Shown here one piece after another: positions 44,235 through 54,033 of a stretch of DNA of 64,000 nucleotides. The position numbers and the translations under genes are program-made. The notes under the pieces were generated by a model. The model did no database searches. It was not told where the DNA came from and worked only from the letters and a program-made list of their open reading frames with translations. Positions within the stretch are counted from its first letter, which is position 1; every line of letters starts with the position of its first letter. Source of the DNA: Gemmatimonadota bacterium (GTDB lineage Bacteria > Latescibacterota > UBA2968 > GCA-2709665); the NCBI GenBank assembly GCA_028877215.1, contig JAPPFJ010000011.1, positions 1-64,000 on the forward strand, in the 5' to 3' direction.

Positions 44235-44311
44235 TGGTTCCTCCCTTCCACTTCAACGGTCTTGCGGTCGATTTCACCGTTGCGACTGTATAGTAATGGG
44301 GTTTTTCTGTC

Positions 44312-44347
44312 GATATTGGTGTCGAGGACGACCCAGGATTCGCTCAT
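44312..44347 (-). pseudogene. Remnant of a VapC-like PIN toxin gene
   Basis: The ATG at 44347 overlaps the upstream antitoxin stop as ATGA, the usual toxin-antitoxin junction. The frame then reads SESWVVLDTNI, the start of a PIN domain with its first catalytic Asp. After about 12 codons similarity stops, and the frame runs 33 unrelated codons to a stop at 44210. The rest of the toxin is deleted. Confidence 0.6.
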
Positions 44348-44565
44348 AGACGAGGATCTGTCTCACCGCTGGGATGTCGCAATTCGTCGATAGCAGCCTC
44401 GAACCCGTCGTTTTCCTCGTCCGGCCAGGTTCCAAACAGCGTCCTTACGTTCGCCATTGGCTGCACGTTTTGGGAACGCGCCAACTCCTGGATTGACGGC
44501 GATTTCCAAAATGACTGTAAAATCGGCGTCCCTCGAGCCGGTATGTCGGGTGCTTTGTTTTGCAT
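44344..44565 (-). CDS. Antitoxin-like small protein of a broken VapC locus
   Basis: 73 residues. SFWKSPSIQELARSQNVQPM and LFGTWPDEENDGFEAAIDEL match the small antitoxin-like proteins commonly found just before PIN-domain toxins. GAGG lies upstream of the ATG. The coding sequence appears intact although its toxin partner survives only as a 12-codon stub. Confidence 0.65.
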   Translation of the reverse strand: MQNKAPDIPARGTPILQSFWKSPSIQELARSQNVQPMANVRTLFGTWPDEENDGFEAAIDELRHPSGETDPRL

Positions 44566-45199
44566 GTAATCCAGCCTCTCAACAACGTGAATCCAAAATT
44601 CCGCAGTCAGCCTTCGATCTCCCGGATGTTTATTTTAGTGAACGTCGGTCCGTCGCCTGATCAACTGCCGACAGTGAGGCCATTCCGCCATACATCAATA
44701 TTGAATCGCATCACGCAGACGCGTTCTGAGACCGCTGGTATGCTTGGAGTCAAGATTAAGATATACGCAGGCTGGTGAAAAGTCCAATCTAACCGGAATT
44801 ATAGCCGCACTGAGTCTTCGCAATTCGCTTCTTGGCGTCGGTGTTGACAGGTGAATCCCAGCGTCGTGGCGGCGTCCCGTGTACGTCTCGACCAATTCCG
44901 CCAATCCGCGATTTGAATTCGCCAGTCTCAACGCGATAAACAAACAAGCCCAAGGCCGATTTTCGATTCAGGAACTCACAACACGGATTCTTGTCTCTAT
45001 GTGAGACGGAGGCTATATTGAAAACGGGAATGCCGCGGGCAGCAACTTAGGCGTCAATGCATACTCTTAGGAAAACACCACGCACCACTGCTGTCCAAGA
45101 GCGGTGGGATTCTCAGAGATAGGGTTCAAAAGGTGGCTTCAATTCGCGATCTTGTACGGGTCTGACCCGGATAACGGAAACCATGTTGCCATCGGTCGG
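44566..45199. other. Intergenic region, nothing recognised
   Basis: Short ORFs only; no RNA gene, terminator or known repeat seen. It leads into the repeat block that starts at about 45200. Confidence 0.4.
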
Positions 45200-46115
45200 T
45201 GTTTGTTGCATCGCATGTCAATCTGAGCGGAGTCGCGATATCTCTCGCGGCTTCAGTCCCACGCTGCACGCGAACGTGCTGCCTCTCAGGTATCGACACA
45301 TGGAAATCGCAACGGGATGATCCGATGCTGCAGTAGATCCTTCGTCGGCCTGCTCTGCGGCAGTGTGCTCTTACGTGTAACGGACGTGTTTCGCCGACAT
45401 CGTACGCAGGCCTCCTCTGGATGACAGTCTTGGCGAAGGTGTGGGCTAAGCGTTTCACCAACGGCTATTGCAAAGCATGTCAATCTAAGCGGAGTCGCAA
45501 TATCTCTCGCGGCTTCAGTCCCGCGCTGCAGGCGAACGTGCTGCCTCTCAGGTATCGAAACGTGCAAACCGAATGGGGATGATCCCATGCTGCAGTAGAT
45601 CCTTCGTCGGCCTTGGGGCACCCTTCGACAGGCTCAGGGCAAGTCCTCTGCATGACGATCTGGACTAACGTGTCACAAATGTGATTCCTGGACGTTGCAC
45701 CCGGGCCTCCTCTGGATGACAGCGGGAAGCATCGTACTCGGCTACCGGCCATCATGTCATTCAGAGCGCAGCGAAGAATCTCCCGTATTCTCGATTGTAC
45801 GATTAGCATATGACCATTGTGGACGGACCTGTGCGCGGACGCCTTGCCAGGTTTTCGGCCTCCTCTGGATGACAGTTTTGGCGAAGGTGTGGGCTAAGCG
45901 TTTCACCAGTGGCTATTGCAAAGCATGTCATTCTGAGCGGAGTCGAAGAATCTCCCGTATTCTCGATTGGACGTGTAGCTCATGCCCGTTGAAGACGAAC
46001 CTGTGCGCGGACGCCTGGCCAGTCTTTCGGCCTCCTCTGTATAACATTCGGGCTGAAGTGTGAAGGATACATTTCGCGCATTTTCGCAACTTTCGTAGTG
46101 AATCAAACCCGTTTT
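45200..46115. repeat. Interspersed repeat block
   Basis: Several diverged copies of one family: AGCGGAGTCGCGATATCTC at about 45223 and 45489, CTGCAGTAGATCCTTCGTCGG-type cores at about 45329 and 45591, and GTCATTC-GAGCG-AGTCGAAGAATC copies at about 45752 and 45926. CCTCCTCTGGATGACAG connectors lie between. The right end (46068-46115) is an inverted match to 60793-60840. ORFs here are repeat translations. Confidence 0.7.
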
Positions 46116-46130
46116 TGGACAGGTGTGACC

Positions 46131-47492
46131 ATGCACGACAAAAAGAAGAATACAGATACGAGAAACCGGCTGATAGAACTGGGACCGGAACGTCTCACGG
46201 ATGTCCTGTTGAATCTTGCAGACCGGCATCGAGATGCAGAAGCGATCGTCAAGCGGTTGACGGCGACTCCACAAGAGAATACCAAACGCTTCAAGGCAAA
46301 GTTGGCCGGGATCAAACGCCGCCGCCGTTTTCTAGGTCGCGGCGCGTCGTTTGCTTTCGCTGATGAACTCAGAAGTCTGCTCCAGGATCTACGGGCAGGA
46401 ATCCACGACTACCTGATGGGTGTAAGGCTGGTGGTTGAATTCTACAAAGCGGATGACGCGATTTTCAGGCAATGTGACGATTCTTACGGCAACATTGGTG
46501 ACATATTTCGGATTGACGCCAGCAATCTGTTTGTTTCGTTTGCCGCCAACTGCGACGACAAAGAGGAGATAACAGATCTGGTTCTGGAATTAAACAGGGA
46601 GGATGAGTACGGGGTTCGTGATACACTGTTTCAATGCGCATCGGAATATTTGTCCGAAAAGGAAATGCGCAGTATGGTAGACCGTCTGTGGGATCTGTCC
46701 AGAAAGGAGACTGACGAAGACAGAACCCTGCACTGGATTTCAGGCGTTGAAAGCCTTGCGCGCCAGATGAAAGATGCACCACTCTACGAGAAAGCCCGAT
46801 TGGCTCTTTGGCCCGAACTTTCCGCGGCCGCCTGTATTGACATTGCCCGGATCTATCTGGAAACAGGAGACGCGCAAACGGCGCTGACGTGGCTTCGCAG
46901 GATTCCGAATAGAGACCATTTCAAAGTTCACGAACAAGATGACCTGTTGTTGACCATCTACAAGACAATCGGCGATCAGGAGAAAATGGAGAGCGTCGCC
47001 TGGCGCATATTCCGTCGTGATCGCACCGAACATACCCTCGCATGCCTTCTGGATGCAGTCGGTGAAGACCTGCGCGATCAGGTGATCGAGGGTGAGATTC
47101 AAGCCATCCTTGAATCCGACCAACTTTCCTACTCTGACGCGACGTTTTTGATTGAAATCAATCATCTTGACGAGGCTGAATCCTACTTGCTGGATAGATG
47201 GGAACTGCTCGATGGCGATTACTACACAGGCCTTCTGCCTCTGGCGGATCACATGGAAGCGAGCAGGAGATGGGTCACGGCAAGTGTTCTCTACCGCGCA
47301 CTCCTGGATTCTATCCTTAGACGGGGTAAGTCCAAATACTACACTCACGGTGTGCGTTATCTAAAGAAGCTGGATACACTCGATCTCCGGATCCATGACT
47401 GGAGGAATATCTCGCCTCATCTTGAGTACACGCAGGTACTGCGAAAGAACCACGGTCGAAAGACAAGCTTCTGGTCAAGGTACGAAAAATGA
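46131..47492 (+). CDS. DUF6880-type hypothetical protein
   Basis: 453 residues from the ATG at 46131. Basic N terminus (KRLTATPQENTKRFKAKLAGIKRRRRFLGRG as two adjoining segments), then helical repeat-like sequence through to the end. Landmarks YLETGDAQTALTWLRRIP and the terminal NHGRKTSFWSRYEK match what I recall of DUF6880 proteins. TPR-like helices suggest protein binding. The function is unknown. It is flanked by a repeat block upstream and the efflux operon, convergent, downstream. Confidence 0.75.
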   Translation: MHDKKKNTDTRNRLIELGPERLTDVLLNLADRHRDAEAIVKRLTATPQENTKRFKAKLAGIKRRRRFLGRGASFAFADELRSLLQDLRAGIHDYLMGVRLVVEFYKADDAIFRQCDDSYGNIGDIFRIDASNLFVSFAANCDDKEEITDLVLELNREDEYGVRDTLFQCASEYLSEKEMRSMVDRLWDLSRKETDEDRTLHWISGVESLARQMKDAPLYEKARLALWPELSAAACIDIARIYLETGDAQTALTWLRRIPNRDHFKVHEQDDLLLTIYKTIGDQEKMESVAWRIFRRDRTEHTLACLLDAVGEDLRDQVIEGEIQAILESDQLSYSDATFLIEINHLDEAESYLLDRWELLDGDYYTGLLPLADHMEASRRWVTASVLYRALLDSILRRGKSKYYTHGVRYLKKLDTLDLRIHDWRNISPHLEYTQVLRKNHGRKTSFWSRYEK

Positions 47493-47545
47493 GATCGTCC
47501 CGCATCGGAGCCACTTTGTTGCCGACAATGCGTTTCCAACAGCCG

Positions 47546-50500
47546 TTACGCATGCGTTTCAATACCTGGTCGATCCGACCGCAGGCGCGCCTTTTTTCGC
47601 TCGCGTTTGATGTCGTCCAGGGCCGCCATGAAGCACGGGATGACAAATAACGTCAGGATTGTCGAAACCAGCAATCCGAAAAGGATGACGTTCGCCAGCG
47701 GCGACCAGAGGGCCGACTTTCCTCCGATGCCGATCGCCATGGGCAGCAGGCCCGATATTGTCGTTACCGACGTCAGGATGATCGGTCGCAGCCGCAGTCG
47801 CCCCGCGTTGACGATGCTCCGCCAGATGTTCGTCACGGAGCCGTCCTTTCGGCGCCGCCTGTTGATGAATGCGACCATGACAATGGCGTCGTTGACAACA
47901 ATACCCGCCAGCCCGACAAACCCGAACATCGCGGTCAGACTGAACGGATTCCCCGAAATAAGCAGGCCGAGCAGCGCGCCGATGATCGCGAACGGCACGG
48001 CAGTCAGGATGACCAGCGGCTGCGCGTACGAGTTGAACTGCGACCCGAGGATCACAAACATCAGGATCACGCTGATGACGAAGAGAGCCGCGATATCTTC
48101 GAACGCTTCCATGAAATCCGTAAACTCGCCCCCGATCACGAAGCTCACGTCGGAGTAGTGCGCCTCGATCGACGGAAAGATCTCGAGCATTCTGGCGTTG
48201 ATCCGCTCCAGTGACGTCTCGGCTTCATCGACTTCCCCGGTGACGAAAATGGTCCGCTTCTGGTCGAAGCGCTGAATCTGCGTCCGGCCCGGACCGATCG
48301 AGAACGAGACCATGTCCCGCAGCGCCACCGTGCTGCCGCTCGAGTTCGTCACTTGCACGTTCAGCACGTCCTCTACAGCCGACCGTTCCTTCTGGTCGTA
48401 CTGCACGATGACGCCCACCTCTTCGTCTCCGTCCCTGAACTTCGTCGCCTCCACGCCGTCGAACGCGTATCGGACGTTCAGGGCGACCTCCCGCGCCGAG
48501 AACCCGTAAAGGGCCGCGCGCACTTCGTCCACTTCGATCCGGATGGCGTCCTTGCCCGGCGGGAAATCGTCGGTCACCTCGAGCGTGCCCGGGATCCGGC
48601 GCAGAGAGTCCTGAAGCGCAAGCGCCGCTTCCTTCATCCGATCGAGATAGCGGCCCTGGACCTTCACCGAGATGGGTTTGCCCTCAGGGGGCCCGCCGGT
48701 GAATTTTTCGAAGACAACGGACGTGGGTCCGGCGATGTGCTCCGTGCGCTCCCGGAGCACGGCGATCAGGTCGTCCGACACTTTTGCGCGCGCTTCCCTG
48801 GGCTTCAGCTGAACGATGACCTGGGAGACGCTCTTTCGGGTCACCCACTCGGTGTTGCTCTGCAGCAGGCCGACGTTGGTGACCACGCCCGCGACGTCCT
48901 CGTCGGAAAGCCGGAGCGCCTCTGCCTCGTAGGCGCGCGTGACGCGGTCAGACTCCTCCAGGCTGGTTCCCTCAGGGAACTTGATGAGCACCTTGAACGC
49001 GTCGAATTCCTCGCCGGAATAGAAATCCACCCCGAGAAGCGGGATGAGCATCAAAGCGCCGGCCAGCACGGCGACAAGGCATCCGATGACCCAGTAGCGC
49101 CGCCGCAGCATGCGGACGAGTAGACGACCGTAGATCCTGCGGAGCCTCCTGAAGAACGGCTGTTCGCCCCGCTTGTGGGCATTGGACCGCCGGGTCCATT
49201 CCGCATAGTGGGAGGGCAGAAGGACGAACGCCTCGAATACGGATGCGGCCAGCGCCAGCGCAAAGGTGAGCGGTATGACGCGCATGAACTTGCCCATCAC
49301 GTCCGGCAGAAGGATCAATGGAAGGAATGCGGCGACGTTGGTGCCCACCGAACTGAGGATCGGCTTTGTCACTTCGTCCGTACCGAGGACCGCGGACTCG
49401 CTGGAGCTGCGGCCCCGCAGCCGGTACCGGTGACAGTTCTCGATCACGATGATGGCGTCATCCACGATAATGCCCAGCACCATCACCATGGCGAACAGCG
49501 TGCTCCCGTTGATGGTATAACCGGAGAAGCTCAACAGAATGAAGGTAATGAAGAATGAGATGGGTATGCCGAGCGTCGCAAGGAAGGCGTTCCATGACCC
49601 CAGGAAGAGCCACAGAACGAGTGATATGAGGATCATCCCGGTGATTGCATTGTTTCGGAGCGCATCGATCACCCGGTTGATGTATACGGAATTGTCGTCT
49701 GTATAGCTGAAGCTGATTCCGTCCGGAACACGGTCCTCATAGCGGCCGATCGTTTCCTTGACGGCCAGGATGACGTCGTTCGTATTGGCGTCGGTCGTTT
49801 TCGACAAAGAGAAGGTGATTGAAGGTTCGCCGTTCAGCCGGGAAAGCACCCTGGGCTCTTCGCGGCGGTCGTTGACCCTCGCGACGTCACGGATTCTTAC
49901 GGTCTCCCCGCCCGGCGCCGCCCGGATGATGGTCTCGCGAATCTCCTCCACACTCCGGTACTCGGCCACGGACCGGATCGCGTATTCCTTCGCACGGTAG
50001 GTGAGGGTACCCCCGGGGACGTTCAGATTTCTCGCCTGCAGCGCCCGGACCACGTCCAGGACCGACAGACCGCGGGCTGTCAACCGGGTGGGGTCCACCT
50101 CGATCCAGATTTCACGCTCGGGAAGTCCGGAAACCTGGCTCCTGGCGACCCCCGAAATGTTCTTCAGGTCCTCCTCGAGATCCTCAGCGACGATCTGCGC
50201 GTTCTCTTCCGGAATCGTATATGCCATGTTGACCGTGAGAATGGGCAGGAAATCGCCGCTGTCGAAGTCGTCCACGTCCGGGTCCTCGGCCTCTTCCGGA
50301 AGGTCCACGCGGTCGATACGCGCCTTGAGGTCCGTGTAGATTTCCCTGAATTCCGACTCCGACATGTCTTCGAACTTGACCAGGAACAAGGCCAGCCCTT
50401 CGGCCGCCGAGGACTGCAGTTCATCGAGCTTGTCCAGATCGTGGATCTCCGCTTCGACGGGTTCTACAATCAGGCTCTCCACCTCTTCAGGGCTCGCGCC

Positions 50501-50656
50501 CGGGTACGGAATCGAGACAATCACCCAGTTGAAGTCAATCTGCGGGTTCAATTCCTGCGGCATGCTGACGAGGCTGATGGCGCCAAAACAGAACAGTCCG
50601 ACCATGACCAGGTTCACGAAAACCGGATTTCGGACTGAAAATCTCGCTATCGACAT
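47546..50656 (-). CDS. RND-type efflux transporter, inner-membrane pump (AcrB/HAE1-like)
   Basis: 1036 residues, twelve expected membrane helices with two large periplasmic loops. The start reads ISMPQELNP-type family sequence (LVSMPQELNPQIDFNW). TM4 motif GIIVDDAIIVIEN carries the proton-relay Asp pair. GFVGLAGIVVNDAIVMVAFI is the matching TM10 region. It forms a tripartite pump with the next two genes. Substrates are unknown; the C-terminal FVIPCFMAALDDIKRERKKA ends in a basic tail. Confidence 0.95.
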   Translation of the reverse strand: MSIARFSVRNPVFVNLVMVGLFCFGAISLVSMPQELNPQIDFNWVIVSIPYPGASPEEVESLIVEPVEAEIHDLDKLDELQSSAAEGLALFLVKFEDMSESEFREIYTDLKARIDRVDLPEEAEDPDVDDFDSGDFLPILTVNMAYTIPEENAQIVAEDLEEDLKNISGVARSQVSGLPEREIWIEVDPTRLTARGLSVLDVVRALQARNLNVPGGTLTYRAKEYAIRSVAEYRSVEEIRETIIRAAPGGETVRIRDVARVNDRREEPRVLSRLNGEPSITFSLSKTTDANTNDVILAVKETIGRYEDRVPDGISFSYTDDNSVYINRVIDALRNNAITGMILISLVLWLFLGSWNAFLATLGIPISFFITFILLSFSGYTINGSTLFAMVMVLGIIVDDAIIVIENCHRYRLRGRSSSESAVLGTDEVTKPILSSVGTNVAAFLPLILLPDVMGKFMRVIPLTFALALAASVFEAFVLLPSHYAEWTRRSNAHKRGEQPFFRRLRRIYGRLLVRMLRRRYWVIGCLVAVLAGALMLIPLLGVDFYSGEEFDAFKVLIKFPEGTSLEESDRVTRAYEAEALRLSDEDVAGVVTNVGLLQSNTEWVTRKSVSQVIVQLKPREARAKVSDDLIAVLRERTEHIAGPTSVVFEKFTGGPPEGKPISVKVQGRYLDRMKEAALALQDSLRRIPGTLEVTDDFPPGKDAIRIEVDEVRAALYGFSAREVALNVRYAFDGVEATKFRDGDEEVGVIVQYDQKERSAVEDVLNVQVTNSSGSTVALRDMVSFSIGPGRTQIQRFDQKRTIFVTGEVDEAETSLERINARMLEIFPSIEAHYSDVSFVIGGEFTDFMEAFEDIAALFVISVILMFVILGSQFNSYAQPLVILTAVPFAIIGALLGLLISGNPFSLTAMFGFVGLAGIVVNDAIVMVAFINRRRRKDGSVTNIWRSIVNAGRLRLRPIILTSVTTISGLLPMAIGIGGKSALWSPLANVILFGLLVSTILTLFVIPCFMAALDDIKRERKKARLRSDRPGIETHA

Positions 50657-50701
50657 ATCAGGAATGCCTCATGTATCGGAATGCTTCGACAGCCCTTGCA
50701 T

Positions 50702-51811
50702 CTATTGTAAGGCGCGAACGGTCACGTGCGTTGCCGCCCCCAGGCGGTTCATGCCCTCCACGACAATCGAATCCCCTTCCTCGAGGCCCGCCTCCACCGC
50801 GACGTGGGCGCCGAAGGTTTCCCGCGTTTCCACCTCGGTGAGCCGCGCAATGCCGTCCCCAATCCGGTAAACGTACTCCTTGCCGTCCCTGGCGACCACC
50901 GCGTTGCCGGGTACGACGAACTGAAGACCGGAACCCCCCAGAATCACCCGGCAACGGGCCGCCATTCCCGCGCGAATCGTCATGCCGGGCGTATTCGGCA
51001 GGTGGACCTCGACGGGAAACGCGCCAGTATCCTCCTCGGCCTGCGGGGAAACGTAACGGACGTGTCCATCGAAGGTCCGGCCTCCCAGCGCGTCGACGGT
51101 GATGCGCACGGACCCGCCCGGCGTTACGCGGCCGATGGCCGTCTGGGGGATTCCGAGCTTGATCTTCATCGTTGTCAGATCGACCACCCGGTACGCTGCC
51201 TTCCCGACCGACATCATCGCGCCCAGTTCGATGTGCTTCCTGGATACCCATCCGTCGATCGGGCTGGTCAGCCGCGTGTCTTCAAATCCCTTCCGGGCGC
51301 GGCTCAGCTCCGCCTGGTTCGACTTCAATTCGGCTTCCGCGGATTTGACGGCAAACCGGGACGTTTCGAATGCCAGCCTGGAAATGTCCCCCGAGTCGAG
51401 GAGTTGACGGTCGCTCTCGAAATTCAGCCGTGCGATCTTCAGCTTGTTCCGCGCGGAGAGAACCTGCGCCCTGGCGTGTTCCAGCCGGCTTGCGGCCACG
51501 CGGTCGTCGATCACGGCGAGGGTATCGCCCGCCGCAACGCGATGCCCGACCGCAGCCGGTACGCGTATCAACCGGCCGCCGGCCTCCGCAACCACGTCCA
51601 CCGCCCGGTGCGGCGCGATCACGCCGGTGACCTCAACGGCCTCTTCAACGTGTTCCTGCCGCACAATCCTGGCCCTGACCGGCACCGCCCGCACCGTATC
51701 CACGACGGCGTCGGCCGTTACGCCGGAATCGGCGTCCTCCTGCGGCGCGCACGAAATCACGCAGAAGCAAAGCGCGAGTCCTGCGCAGATGACTGCATCC
51801 CTGTATTTCAT
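50702..51811 (-). CDS. RND efflux periplasmic adaptor (membrane fusion protein), lipoprotein
   Basis: 369 residues. Signal peptide with lipobox (LCFCVISC, Cys21) anchors it to the inner membrane. GVIAPHRAVDVVAEAGGRL and DGWVSRKHIELGAMMSVG are the lipoyl half-motifs around a helical hairpin (about 100-160). It links the pump to the outer-membrane channel. The gene overlaps the TolC-like gene stop by 4 bp and precedes the pump by 45 bp. Confidence 0.93.
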   Translation of the reverse strand: MKYRDAVICAGLALCFCVISCAPQEDADSGVTADAVVDTVRAVPVRARIVRQEHVEEAVEVTGVIAPHRAVDVVAEAGGRLIRVPAAVGHRVAAGDTLAVIDDRVAASRLEHARAQVLSARNKLKIARLNFESDRQLLDSGDISRLAFETSRFAVKSAEAELKSNQAELSRARKGFEDTRLTSPIDGWVSRKHIELGAMMSVGKAAYRVVDLTTMKIKLGIPQTAIGRVTPGGSVRITVDALGGRTFDGHVRYVSPQAEEDTGAFPVEVHLPNTPGMTIRAGMAARCRVILGGSGLQFVVPGNAVVARDGKEYVYRIGDGIARLTEVETRETFGAHVAVEAGLEEGDSIVVEGMNRLGAATHVTVRALQ

Positions 51812-53220
51812 TCTGACTCCACGATTTCCTCGACCAGATCGTCGATGCCACCCATCAGGTAGCTCAGCTCGATGACCGCCGAGGTGAGGTCGAATTGTGT
51901 GGTAATCTCCAGCAATCTGGCGTTCTGAAGGTTCAGCTTCGCGTCGATCACGTCCAGGTTCGATACCCGTCCCATTTCTTTTTCACGGGAGACGATCCGG
52001 TAGTTGTTCTCGTTGAAGGTGAGGCTGGTCCTGATCAGTTCACGCTGGGTTTTCAGATTGACGATCCGGTTGACCGTCTCGCCGAGCGTCTGCCGCGTTT
52101 CGTCGATCAGGTCGGAGAAGCGCGTATCCTGAGCGCGGTAACTGAATTGCGCGGACTTCAGCCGCGACAGATTGCGAAACCCTGTGAACAGCGGCACCGA
52201 AAGATTGAGCATGACCGTCGAGGGTCTGTATTCGTCCAGCGCCGGCGTATCGTTTCTGCGCCAGGCCGTGGAATAGCTGAGAGAGACGTCCGGCAGGTAG
52301 CTCGAATACTGCCCGCGGTAGACAAGGCGGCTGCGTTCGCGGTCCTGTTCTGCCGCCGCAAGCAGGGCGTTTCCGTCCACCAGCGTGCGGCTGTCGACGC
52401 CCGCAAGTTTCCGGATTTCCGCTTCAGACAGGCCGGCCACCCGTGCGACCTCCGCCTCGAGCCGGTCCGGGACCCGGTCTGCCAGCGCATCGGCGTGCAG
52501 TGACCGGAGATTGAGCAGCCTGCGCAGGCGGACCGTCGCATCGCGCAACGCGAACTCGCCCGCGGCCACGCTGCTCTTCTGCCCCTGGTGTTCCACCTGC
52601 CAACGCAGCAGGTCCAGTTTCGAATATCTGCCCGCGCGGTGCATCCTTTCGGCCTTCTCCACGTTCAGCCCGGTGAGGACGAGGAACTCACGCTGCAGTT
52701 CGAGCATCGCGCCGCGTTTCAGCACTTCCAGGTACCCGGAAGTGACCTGGAGCAGGATCCGGTCCCGTATGGCCTCCCGGGTCCGTTCGGCCGCGGCCTG
52801 TCCGGTGGTTGCTACGGAGAGGCCGTTGATCAGCTCCGCGTCGAAGATCGGAATATGCGCCTGGAACGACGAGTAGTAGGAGGTGCGGAACGCTACTTGC
52901 GGTACGGGGATCTCGGGAGGGAAATACCGTGAAAAGTCCCGCTCCGCCAGCGTCTGCTCGTCAATCCGCGTCACCTCCGTGTTGAAGCTGACCCGTGGCG
53001 CGAACTGCGACCACGCGTTCCGCCGGTCCCAGTTCGCCTTCTCCGCCGCGAAGCCGGCGGCCTGCAGCTGGCGGTTGCTGGAGAGGGCCTGCTTCAGGCA
53101 CGCCTCCAGGGTCAACCGGGATCCATCCGCGGCACTCGCTTCGCAGGGTACGGCAAACAGAAACAGGACAGCGCCCAATACGATGAAGGCACAAGGACGG
53201 AGGTCAAAAACACATTTCAT
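51808..53220 (-). CDS. TolC-family outer-membrane efflux protein
   Basis: 470 residues from the ATG at 53220, which has GGAG 6 bp upstream; a longer frame upstream is unconserved. Signal peptide FIVLGAVLFLFAVPCEASA. The two-fold OEP repeat is seen as LTLEACLKQALSSNRQL and NLSVPLFTGFRNLSRLKSA. It forms the outer-membrane exit channel and is the first gene of the efflux operon. Confidence 0.93.
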   Translation of the reverse strand: MKCVFDLRPCAFIVLGAVLFLFAVPCEASAADGSRLTLEACLKQALSSNRQLQAAGFAAEKANWDRRNAWSQFAPRVSFNTEVTRIDEQTLAERDFSRYFPPEIPVPQVAFRTSYYSSFQAHIPIFDAELINGLSVATTGQAAAERTREAIRDRILLQVTSGYLEVLKRGAMLELQREFLVLTGLNVEKAERMHRAGRYSKLDLLRWQVEHQGQKSSVAAGEFALRDATVRLRRLLNLRSLHADALADRVPDRLEAEVARVAGLSEAEIRKLAGVDSRTLVDGNALLAAAEQDRERSRLVYRGQYSSYLPDVSLSYSTAWRRNDTPALDEYRPSTVMLNLSVPLFTGFRNLSRLKSAQFSYRAQDTRFSDLIDETRQTLGETVNRIVNLKTQRELIRTSLTFNENNYRIVSREKEMGRVSNLDVIDAKLNLQNARLLEITTQFDLTSAVIELSYLMGGIDDLVEEIVESE

Positions 53221-53263
53221 ATAGGACTCCATAGATAAACAATCAGCAGCCAGCGTACAGCCG

Positions 53264-53479
53264 TCAGCCCATCTTGTAAGCGCGCACAGGCAGCGCCTCC
53301 GTCTCAAGTGTCGAAAGATCAAGACGCCTGGAAGCCGCGTCGATGTCGAAGCCTACGACGTCCCCGTTGGCGTCGAGATCGACATTCAGCCCGTTAGCGA
53401 CTTCTCGGGTTTCCGTGCCCGGACCGGATTTGAACTCGACATACAGGCTATCGGTTTCGGGATAATAGTGGAGTTTCAT
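53264..53479 (-). CDS. DUF2283 domain protein
   Basis: 71 residues. HYYPETDSLYVEF at the start and NVDLDANGDVVGFDIDAAS in the middle are the standard DUF2283 pattern. These small proteins commonly pair with a DUF4258-like partner in a toxin-antitoxin-like arrangement. It overlaps the upstream partner by 4 bp. Confidence 0.88.
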   Translation of the reverse strand: MKLHYYPETDSLYVEFKSGPGTETREVANGLNVDLDANGDVVGFDIDAASRRLDLSTLETEALPVRAYKMG

Positions 53480-53727
53480 GGCGTTTCCTTTCGAAAACCG
53501 CGATCAAAGAAAGCGTTGTGGATTGTTTCACCATCTTCCAACGTTACGACTCGCAGAATGCGCGGCACGTCATCCCCTGGGTGGGAGACTTCGCCCCAGA
53601 AGCGTATACGACCGTCCGGCTGTCTTTCGCGTCGAAGTGGGGAGGCGATGACGTCAACGCACCAGTTAGGATTGATATAAGGGCGCTTTCGCAGCACCTG
53701 CTCCTCAAAGTAACGCGTCGTCTTCAT
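53476..53727 (-). CDS. Small DUF4258-like partner of the DUF2283 protein
   Basis: 83 residues. The layout KTTRYFEEQVLRKRPYI, VIASPLRRERQPDGRIRFWG and LRVVTLEDGETIHNAFFDR is characteristic of small proteins encoded directly upstream of DUF2283. They resemble RelE/BrnT-size toxins, but no toxicity can be inferred from sequence. Named family is from memory. Confidence 0.7.
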   Translation of the reverse strand: MKTTRYFEEQVLRKRPYINPNWCVDVIASPLRRERQPDGRIRFWGEVSHPGDDVPRILRVVTLEDGETIHNAFFDRGFRKETP

Positions 53728-53950
53728 TCCGTTTATCCGAATATAGGCGTCAGTTCACACGGTCTGCAAGTCCGAGTGATCGCATCCAGTCTCTCTGTGT
53801 TTACTGTGCTTTTTGTGGCTATTGTCCTGCTCTTCCGGTTTACGGCAAAAAAACATTGATCACAAAAGACACAAAAGGTCACACGTGCCCGAAATCGGCT
53901 TCGTTCCCGGTAGGCAACCACCGGCGTGTCGACAAGAGCTTTCCAGTGTG

Positions 53951-54011
53951 CGTCCATTTGTCGGTTGAATTGGCGTCCAATTGTCGATTAACTATGCGTC
54001 CATTTGTTGGT
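53951..54011. repeat. CGTCCA-TTGTCGG triplet, left flank of DUF4143 ATPase
   Basis: Three 14-bp copies: CGTCCATTTGTCGG at 53951, CGTCCAATTGTCGA at 53974, CGTCCATTTGTTGG at 53998, spaced 23 and 24 bp. The middle copy carries AATT instead of ATTT. The same ordered triplet recurs at 55275-55334 in the same orientation. Confidence 0.75.
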
Positions 54012-54033
54012 TCGTTGTGCGGTTGGCTGGTCC

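Noticed and set aside
53518..53859. 113-residue plus-strand ORF with a hydrophobic C terminus
   Set aside because: Most of it is antisense to the DUF4258-like gene; the hydrophobic end comes from an intergenic low-complexity stretch.
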